Part shown: piece by piece, positions 1-4,887 of the stretch
Position numbering within the stretch: position 1 is the first letter of the stretch
Layout: each line of letters begins with the position of its first letter
DNA from: an uncultured bacterium
GTDB lineage: Bacteria; Patescibacteriota; Minisyncoccia; Phycocordibacterales; UBA9973
Length of the DNA: 5,506 nt
Assembly: GCA_937895515.1 (NCBI GenBank)
Contig: CALAYS010000176.1
Span: forward strand, 1 to 5,506
Direction: 5' to 3'
Program-made: the position numbers and the translations under genes
Notes under the pieces: generated by a model
Databases searched by the model: none
Told to the model about the DNA's origin: nothing
The model's input: only the letters and a program-made list of their open reading frames with translations

Positions 1-421
1 TGGAATAGTTATTTAATAATCAGTTTTGCCATTTTATCTGAGATATTTTATGTAAGAGTGAGTCAAGTATGAGCAGTAATCATGCAAGATCACCATCTAT
101 TTGTGTGTAGCCTGTTCATGGTTGATCTTTATCTCACTCATCTAGTTTATTACTTTTATTATCTCACCTGATTAATTTAGTTTAGGCAATTGTTTTAATA
201 TCTCTATTAATGGAGCAAGTTGAAATGATGCTGGTGTGAAATCTGGATTAATTAAATAGCCAAGAACAGGGTCGAATTAAAATTGGGCAATCCATTGAGG
301 CCATGATTAAATCGTTTACTTCAGCTATATGTCCATTTGTTATCTTTTATAATAATATTTAATGATGATTTCTGATTGAGAAGTTACATCCACTTCTTCA
401 ATCAAATAAAAAACTAAACAA
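1..421. other. Left-end region without a convincing intact gene
   Basis: No intact gene of useful length is visible on either strand. The + strand here is T-rich, unlike the A/G-rich coding strand to the right, so any coding content is more likely on the minus strand, where only broken frames are seen (see the entry at 172-459). The left part holds an imperfect inverted repeat (56-139). It also has two spaced direct repeats: ATCTCAC at 131-137 and 161-167, and TAGTTTA at 143-149 and 178-184. No tRNA, CRISPR array or transposon end could be supported. The region may be a phage intergenic control region, a decayed gene, or foreign sequence joined to the phage part. Confidence 0.6.
56..139. repeat. 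Imperfect inverted repeat / possible structured RNA
   Basis: GAGTGAG at 56-62 is the exact reverse complement of CTCACTC at 133-139. Inside it, AAGATCACCAT (86-96) pairs with ATGGTTGATCTT (118-129), with a single bulged T at 122. The apical loop is about 21 nt (97-117), and there is a roughly 19-nt unpaired stretch on the left side between the two stems. A competing pairing of AGTAAT (75-80) with ATTACT (149-154) is also possible. The pairing was read by eye and has no T-tract on either side, so this is not a simple intrinsic terminator. It could be a structured RNA, a protein-binding site or the relic of a small mobile element. Confidence 0.35.
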
Positions 422-459
422 TTGACAATTTGGCTCAAATTAAAGATAATTTGTGGACT
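172..459 (-). pseudogene. Possible decayed reading frame (minus strand)
   Basis: Three adjoining open minus-strand segments read like pieces of one polypeptide, but they need two frame changes and pass through one stop. Segment 459-343 has 39 codons and includes YLIEEVDVTSQSEIIIK. Segment 346-290 is in another frame and includes NGHIAEVNDLIMASMD. Segment 297-172 returns to the first frame; apart from one TAA at 277-279 it reads QWIAQF, then FDPVLGYLINPDFTPASFQL, then a Leu/Lys-rich tail to a TAA at 172-174. The amino-acid composition is protein-like and not simple low complexity. I recognise no family. Chance open frames in AT-rich DNA remain a serious alternative. Confidence 0.25.
422..450 (+). 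promoter_or_regulatory. Sigma70-type promoter of the U-box operon
   Basis: There is a perfect TTGACA -35 box at 422-427. After exactly 17 bp comes GATAAT at 445-450, five of six matches to the TATAAT -10 consensus. Transcription would begin at about 456-458, directly ahead of the first operon gene. This is the architecture of strong promoters read by host RNA polymerase, as in T4 early genes. The predicted RNA start lies inside or after the GTG at 453, which argues that translation begins at the ATG at 483. Confidence 0.6.
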
Positions 460-482
460 CTACAAATAGAAATAAAAAAGCA

Positions 483-1391
483 ATGGAAAAAATAAATGAA
501 TTTATGGAAATACCTGATTTTTGTTTATGTCCTATAACAGGAGAAATGATGGACGATCCTGTTATGCTAATAAGTGGACACTCTTATGAAAAAGAAGCAA
601 TAAAGAACTGGTTTGAGCGGGGAAACATCAAGGATCCTTTGACAGGAATTAAACTACCTATGAAAATAATGCTGACTAATTACAAGCTAAGAGAAGCAAT
701 TGATTATATTAAAAATCTTCTACCTGAATTCCAGAGAAAAACAGAAAAACTAACCAACATAACACTAGCTGTTGAAAGAATGGAGGAAAATATGAGGCAG
801 AGAAAGGAAAGATTAGCAGAAATACCTGCTGAGGTCGAAAAGATACAAAGCGCAATGAATGACGCTACTACTAAATTTACAGCTCAAATAAAAATAGATA
901 AGGAAGTAACAGACAGTCTTACCTCTGTTGAAGATAAATCCAAGGAAATAAAAACTAAAGCATCAGAACTTGTTAATAAACAAGCTGCTGCTGAAGCTAA
1001 GAAGAAAGAAGAGGAAGCTAAGAAGGAAGAAGGAGATAAGAAAGAAGATGTGGGATCAGATCTTAAGGAGATAAAATCAGGTAACATTGAAAAGGAAAAT
1101 CTTAAAAAAAGCGGGCCTAATTATCAAACGATAAAAGATTTTCAAGGAAAACTTAATGCAATATTACCTGATAATCAACAGATAAAAGCTGATGGTGGAT
1201 ACGGAAAAAATACAGAGGAGGCTATAAGAAGAGTCGCTAAATTAATAGGCGGTAATATTGGTGAAGATTTAATAAAATCAACAGAAGATGGTAAAAAATT
1301 AACACCGGAATTCCAAACAATGGTTAAAAACTGGACAGATCCAAAAATACAAGCTAAAATACAAGATATAGTTAGCGGAAAGAGCAAATAA
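483..1391 (+). CDS. U-box domain protein with C-terminal peptidoglycan-binding-like domain
   Basis: The product has 302 aa from ATG 483. An in-frame GTG at 453 would add 10 residues, but it lies upstream of the predicted transcript start. Residues about 11-80 form a U-box: CPITG (16-20), M-x-DPV (23-27), GHSY (32-35), W43, DPLTG (51-55), then the closing helix with N66, L69 and I73. The Ile, Trp and Pro typical of the E2-contacting surface are retained (I18, W43, P52). U-boxes are RING-like folds without zinc that recruit ubiquitin E2 enzymes. Residues about 85-190 look helical or coiled-coil and end in a Lys/Glu-rich linker (about 168-189). Residues about 214-255 resemble a peptidoglycan-binding type 1 fold (IKDFQGKLNAIL, then DGGYGKNTEEAI). 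There is no signal peptide or membrane segment. Its stop overlaps the next ATG by one base. Ligase activity is inference: the domain could serve only as a protein-binding module in a virion or effector protein. Confidence 0.85.
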   Translation: MEKINEFMEIPDFCLCPITGEMMDDPVMLISGHSYEKEAIKNWFERGNIKDPLTGIKLPMKIMLTNYKLREAIDYIKNLLPEFQRKTEKLTNITLAVERMEENMRQRKERLAEIPAEVEKIQSAMNDATTKFTAQIKIDKEVTDSLTSVEDKSKEIKTKASELVNKQAAAEAKKKEEEAKKEEGDKKEDVGSDLKEIKSGNIEKENLKKSGPNYQTIKDFQGKLNAILPDNQQIKADGGYGKNTEEAIRRVAKLIGGNIGEDLIKSTEDGKKLTPEFQTMVKNWTDPKIQAKIQDIVSGKSK

Positions 1392-2119
1392 TGGAAATAA
1401 AGAAATTTCACGATTTTAGAATCTACGAGAAAAAAGGAGATCCCGTGGAGCAAAACACGTCTTCAAAAACTGGTAATCCTTATAGGGATAACATGAATGT
1501 GCCTAAGCAGGATACTGGTGATGACTCGGCCGGATTGTATACAATATTTCTAACTCAAGCAGCATCAGTTCTCAAGAGCATGTCTACTAACTTAGCACCT
1601 ATAAATCCAGATAAAGGAAACACTGGAATTAATAGGATAATTGCAATAACAGGTAACATTAAACCAACATACGAATCACATAGAAAACTATGGGATGAAA
1701 TTGAAAAAATAAGCGATTATCTTGGTGGTGATTGGCAAAATGCAAGCAAGGGCGAGCTATCATCCATAAATGCATTCGACCAAGAAGGTTTGGTTCTAGA
1801 TGCGTTCAGAAAAAGTATAACGGATTTGGATCAACAGAGAAACACCAAAAAAATAAGTGATACTCAGTACGAGGAGCAGGCTAAAGAAATAAGACTCGAA
1901 GCAAATTCCAAACTAACTAAATCAAATTCACTATATTTCATGAAGATAGGAAAAGCTTTGGATTATTATATGCAAGCAGTAAAGGTTTATAAAAAAGGTG
2001 CTATTGTTTGTCTACAAAATATGGAATCTGAATCTGAAGAGAAAGAAAATAGCAAATCAGGTAAAAGATATCTTGAAATAATAACTAAGGAAGCTAAAAA
2101 TATACTAGGTAAAAATTAA
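1391..2119 (+). CDS. Hypothetical phage protein, possible internal head or virion protein
   Basis: This 242-aa protein is not recognised. The start ATG overlaps the previous stop (TAATG), with a purine-rich GGAAAG about 10 nt upstream, which suggests translational coupling. The N-terminus MEIKKFHDFRIYEKK resembles the short targeting peptides of T4 internal head proteins and contains I-Y-E (11-13), which fits the (I/L)-x-E prohead-protease motif. Residues about 15-45 are polar and probably disordered. The rest is mainly helical and charged, with a Tyr-rich helix near 182-200 and a Glu/Ser/Lys-rich stretch at about 211-224. No transmembrane segment or catalytic motif is visible. The next gene follows without a gap. 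A competing internal start, GTG 1445, is preceded by a perfect AAGGAG at 1434-1439 and would remove the N-terminal peptide. The virion role is inference. Confidence 0.8.
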   Translation: MEIKKFHDFRIYEKKGDPVEQNTSSKTGNPYRDNMNVPKQDTGDDSAGLYTIFLTQAASVLKSMSTNLAPINPDKGNTGINRIIAITGNIKPTYESHRKLWDEIEKISDYLGGDWQNASKGELSSINAFDQEGLVLDAFRKSITDLDQQRNTKKISDTQYEEQAKEIRLEANSKLTKSNSLYFMKIGKALDYYMQAVKVYKKGAIVCLQNMESESEEKENSKSGKRYLEIITKEAKNILGKN

Positions 2120-3133
2120 ATGTCGGATACTAGAAATAAAATAATAAATGAGAGCTTCGGATCTTGGTTAAATCAAGCAAGACAGTGGGCTAGCGGAGTT
2201 GGACAAGGAGCAATGTCGGGTACGGTATTAGATAAAGGAGAAAAGCCAGCATATAATACACAGGTACAAGATCAATTATACAGAGCCGAGATATTACAAA
2301 CTGCAATTTTTGATGCTGCAAATACAATAGATAGCGTTCTCAGAAGTTTGCAAGGTACTGATCTATATAAAAGAGCTAAGGAATCTGGTGCAGAAATGAT
2401 AACATTTCTACAGCAATCTATAAAAACAGTACAGTCTATAATTTCTGAAGCAGGTGAGCAGGAGATGACAAATAAATCCAAATATGAAAAAAATGGAGGA
2501 TTAGAGGAGGGAAGAAAAAAACAGCTAGATGAAATATCAGATAAACTAGATAAGATAATACAAAGAGGCGGCGGAGGAGCACTCGATACTTGGGTTAGAG
2601 AATTTTTAGGAAAGAACAACGAGGGATTCGAATCTAATGAATATTTATCAACTGGTAATGATCTAGTAGCTAAAGCAATAGAAGTACTCGTCGAAATTAA
2701 AAATGCAGAGATGAGAGATTTTGAGATAGCACAGAAGGATATGGATAAGGTAGTGAAAAGAGGACTTGATGCTATAGAAGGTGTTATTAATGGAAAAAAG
2801 GGATCAGAAGCTGTAAAATATAAACCAGGAAGTGAAGCTGAATCTATGATATTAATAGATAGAGAAGCTGAACCGTCAAAACAAGTACCAGAAGCAGTTA
2901 GAAAATTTAGAGAGAATCTAAGAAAATTGCAGATAGAAACATCTGATGAGGATATATGGTCAGAGAAAGACGACCCGTGCGCGGAGGAAGCTGCAACTGT
3001 AGTAAGCTCTTCAACGAAGAAAAAATATAACATCAAGGATAAAAAAAGTTTTAAGGAGCTACAGAAAGATGCAGATTCAATAATAAAAAATCAAAAAAAG
3101 ATAAAGGAGCTAATAAAAGCACCAAAAATATAA
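2120..3133 (+). CDS. Hypothetical helical phage protein, possible internal head or virion protein
   Basis: This 337-aa protein is not recognised. Its ATG directly abuts the previous TAA, with only a weak AGGT about 9 nt upstream, so expression is probably coupled to the upstream gene. The N-terminus (NKIINESFGSWLNQA, 6-20) holds an I-N-E tripeptide at 9-11 followed by Ser, again like a head-targeting and protease-processed leader. The body is predominantly helical: about 50-112, about 125-150, a Gly-rich break QRGGGGAL (148-155), and a charged helix about 180-222. The tail is Lys-rich (about 299-337). There is one Cys (287), and no membrane segment or enzyme motif is evident. Translation ends at tandem stops, TAATAA (3131-3136). 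It is the last gene of the operon. The function is unknown; scaffold, internal head or injected protein are possibilities from context only. Confidence 0.8.
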   Translation: MSDTRNKIINESFGSWLNQARQWASGVGQGAMSGTVLDKGEKPAYNTQVQDQLYRAEILQTAIFDAANTIDSVLRSLQGTDLYKRAKESGAEMITFLQQSIKTVQSIISEAGEQEMTNKSKYEKNGGLEEGRKKQLDEISDKLDKIIQRGGGGALDTWVREFLGKNNEGFESNEYLSTGNDLVAKAIEVLVEIKNAEMRDFEIAQKDMDKVVKRGLDAIEGVINGKKGSEAVKYKPGSEAESMILIDREAEPSKQVPEAVRKFRENLRKLQIETSDEDIWSEKDDPCAEEAATVVSSSTKKKYNIKDKKSFKELQKDADSIIKNQKKIKELIKAPKI

Positions 3134-3185
3134 TAAATCGTTAAAGTTTCGTTAAAGGCTAAAAAATTGGAAACAAAATCCAAAA

Positions 3186-3220
3186 TGTCGGATAAGATAA
3201 TTATCTTAATTACCCCGGCA
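3186..3220. repeat. Palindrome inside a possible bipartite hairpin
   Basis: TAAGATAATTATCTTA (3193-3208) is a perfect 16-bp palindrome. TGTCGG (3186-3191) on its left can pair with CCGGCA (3215-3220) on its right, using one G-T wobble. The result is a two-part stem with a bulge of about 6 nt on the right arm. No U-rich tail follows, so it is a weak candidate for an intrinsic terminator. A dimeric-protein operator or an RNA-processing signal would fit equally well. Confidence 0.35.
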
Positions 3221-3369
3221 AAGAATCTATTATCTATCTAGTACAACTAAGAGCCCAAACTTTAATTAAATTAAAAACCTATTACCACCCCCCAATTTTT
3301 AAATAAGATAAGATACCAAAATCTTAATAATTCATTTAAAAAAGAAACAAATCATAGGATTTTCCATAT

Positions 3370-3375
3370 TATAAT
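3370..3375 (+). promoter_or_regulatory. Candidate -10 box upstream of uvsX
   Basis: A perfect TATAAT lies 21 bp before the uvsX start codon. No TTGACA-like element is present at the usual distance and no clear T4 MotA box was seen. The extended TATAATAG only partly matches the T4 late promoter TATAAATA. The surrounding sequence is very AT-rich, so chance is a real possibility. Confidence 0.25.
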
Positions 3376-3396
3376 AGACAAAAATATTAATTTAAT

Positions 3397-4596
3397 ATGG
3401 CTAAAACGCAAACAACAAAAACATCGTCCGGTTTCTCTTTTATGAACATGGACAAAGCATTATCCAAAATATCAGGATTTGAAACTGGTTCTATTCTAGC
3501 AACAAATGCTTTTAGTGAGGTTGATGAATGGATACCTACAGGTAACTATCTACTAAATGCACAAATTTCCGGCTCGTTATTTGGAGGTGTACCTAATTCA
3601 AGGTCCTTCGGAGTTATGGGTGATCCTGGTACAGGGAAATCATTCTTCTGTCTAAATGTTGTTAGAGAGGCCCAAAAAATTGGTTATGACGTTATCTATT
3701 GTGATACCGAAGGAGCGATAGATAAATCTGGGGCTGTTAAATTTGGTATTGATATGAATAAAATTAGATATCAGCCTATACAGACGGTTTCTCAATTCCA
3801 AACATTTGTTTCTAATGTTCTTGATATGGTCAAGAAGGCAAAAGCGAATGGAGAAGCACCAAAAATTCTTATAGTTCTTGACTCTTTAGGTATGTTAAGT
3901 ACAGATAAGGAACTTTCTGATGCGATGAAAGGACACAATGCTTCCGATATGGGTGCTAAAGCCAAAGAGCTTAGAAAATTATTTCGTGTTATAACACTTG
4001 ATCTTACTGCTGCTAAAGTACCATTGATCTGTACCAATCACGTTTATGCTGGAGGTGGAGCTTATATTCCGACGAAGGAAAGTTCTGGTGGTGATGGACC
4101 AATATTTGCTATGTCTGTTGTTGCTTTCTTATCTAAGGCTCAATTAAAGGATGGTGCTGGTACAAAAACCGGTATCGTTTGTACATCAACACTTAAGAAA
4201 AGTAGATTTACTATCCCAGAACCTATAAAATTTCATATCTCCTTTTCTAATGGTATGAATCCTTATGTTGGTTTACAGGATTATGTTTCTTGGGAAGCTT
4301 GTGGAATAGAAAGAGGTAAATTTGAGGAAGTAAAAAATGCAGATGGAAAAAAAGAACAAGTTTTTAAACCTAGTGCTTCGTCAACAAGATGGGGAGTTAA
4401 ACATCTAGGTAAAACGGTAGCTTCTACTGAATTGTTTACTGATAAAGTTTTCACTCAGGAGGTTTTGGAAATGCTTGATAATAATGTCATACAGAACAAG
4501 TTTAAATTTCCAGATCTTGCGGATCACTCAGAATTACTAGGTTCACTAAGTGATGAACTTGACGAAGAAGCTGGTGAAGAGAATGGAGAAGAATAA
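3397..4596 (+). CDS. uvsX: UvsX-like RecA-family recombinase
   Basis: This is a strand-exchange ATPase that coats single-stranded DNA and drives homologous pairing, recombination-dependent replication and repair in T4-like phages. Its 399 aa are close to T4 UvsX (about 390). The Walker A motif GDPGTGKS is at 75-82; the catalytic-type Glu follows in YCDTEG (101-106); the Walker B strand ILIVLDSLG is at 157-165. TNH (213-215), then a Gly-rich loop ending in GGDGP (231-235), fit the sensor and DNA-binding loop 2 region. The C-terminus is strongly acidic (386-399), as in RecA/UvsX tails that modulate DNA access. The ATG has no Shine-Dalgarno and an A/T-only leader. The reading frame overlaps the start of the next gene. 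All core motifs are intact, so it should be active. It uses more GGT, GCT and GTT codons than the upstream operon. Confidence 0.95.
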   Translation: MAKTQTTKTSSGFSFMNMDKALSKISGFETGSILATNAFSEVDEWIPTGNYLLNAQISGSLFGGVPNSRSFGVMGDPGTGKSFFCLNVVREAQKIGYDVIYCDTEGAIDKSGAVKFGIDMNKIRYQPIQTVSQFQTFVSNVLDMVKKAKANGEAPKILIVLDSLGMLSTDKELSDAMKGHNASDMGAKAKELRKLFRVITLDLTAAKVPLICTNHVYAGGGAYIPTKESSGGDGPIFAMSVVAFLSKAQLKDGAGTKTGIVCTSTLKKSRFTIPEPIKFHISFSNGMNPYVGLQDYVSWEACGIERGKFEEVKNADGKKEQVFKPSASSTRWGVKHLGKTVASTELFTDKVFTQEVLEMLDNNVIQNKFKFPDLADHSELLGSLSDELDEEAGEENGEE

Positions 4597-4882
4597 CATA
4601 AAATTCAAATATATCATGGGCGTTTGGAAGACTCTTCCTAATTACCCAACTAAGGAAGATATAGTCTATGAAATTAGTCTATATCTTCTTAAGGATAAAA
4701 GACCCAATGGTGAATTCTCACCGCAAACATTCAATTCAATATTTGGCCCAAGGTGGGAAAGCGAATCTCATGGAGCGATTATTAAAAAAATGATCGATGA
4801 TGGGGATTTTATAGAAACAAAAAAAAGCACCGCAAGTAAGATATGGTATAGGATTAATAATAACCCTTATTATAAAAATTAA
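4583..4882 (+). CDS. Small winged-helix-like protein between uvsX and helicase
   Basis: The product has 99 aa from ATG 4583, which is preceded by GGTGAAG and overlaps the uvsX end by 14 bp. An upstream GTG at 4550 would give 110 aa but overlaps uvsX by 47 bp. A later ATG at 4616 would give the compact core beginning MGVWKTLPNYPTKEDIVYE, but has no ribosome-binding site. The pattern of helices followed by a short basic hairpin (GDFIETKKSTASKIWYRI) is reminiscent of a winged helix-turn-helix, which would suggest DNA binding. It occupies the place of T4 gene 40 (about 114 aa) between uvsX and helicase gene 41, but I see no clear sequence match to gp40. The function is unknown. Co-transcription with uvsX and the helicase gene is very likely. 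Confidence 0.75.
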   Translation: MEKNNIKFKYIMGVWKTLPNYPTKEDIVYEISLYLLKDKRPNGEFSPQTFNSIFGPRWESESHGAIIKKMIDDGDFIETKKSTASKIWYRINNNPYYKN

Positions 4883-4887
4883 AAAAA

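Larger units (their letters stand above)
3134..3396. promoter_or_regulatory. Intergenic control region between the two gene clusters
   Basis: This 263-bp spacer has no gene. From left to right it contains CGTTAAAG twice at an 11-bp period (3139-3146, 3150-3157); a weak hairpin, TTGGA (3167-3171) with TCCAA (3179-3183); a larger palindromic structure (3186-3220); a run of six C (3288-3293); and a small hairpin, TAAGAT (3309-3314) with ATCTTA (3321-3326). From about 3210 on, the + strand is rich in A, T and C and poor in G, unlike the flanking genes. The arrangement suggests the end of one transcription unit and the start of another, but no hairpin is followed by a clear T-tract. Confidence 0.45.

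Noticed and set aside
56..139. tRNA gene in the inverted repeat region
   Set aside because: No T-loop GGTTCRA sequence, acceptor stem and anticodon arm could be laid out at tRNA spacing on either strand.
1..171. Short + strand open segments (1-69 from the window edge, and ATG 82 to TGA 171, 29 aa)
   Set aside because: The hydrophobic content simply reflects T-rich sequence; there is no ribosome-binding site and no family resemblance, and the second overlaps the inverted repeat.
1000..1056. Purine-only repetitive tract resembling a tandem repeat
   Set aside because: It encodes the Lys/Glu-rich linker (EAKKKEEEAKKEEGDKK) of the U-box protein; the repetition is explained by the protein sequence.
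884..1453. Two minus-strand open frames opposite the U-box gene (884-1087 and 1175-1453)
   Set aside because: They are antisense shadows of the Lys/Glu-rich linker and C-terminal domain; their hydrophobic or Ser-rich composition is what antisense of such codons yields.
2272..3036. Long minus-strand open frame of 254 codons opposite the 337-aa gene
   Set aside because: It is Ser/Leu/Phe-rich low-complexity antisense translation of a Lys/Glu/Ile-rich coding region, with no ribosome-binding site and no recognisable domain; it is a shadow of the + strand gene.
3161..3183. Hairpin TTGGA/TCCAA after the 337-aa gene as an intrinsic terminator
   Set aside because: The stem is only 5 bp, AT-rich, and followed by A and not T residues.
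3792..4037. Minus-strand open frame of 81 codons opposite uvsX
   Set aside because: It is fully inside the conserved RecA core of uvsX and has no independent support.
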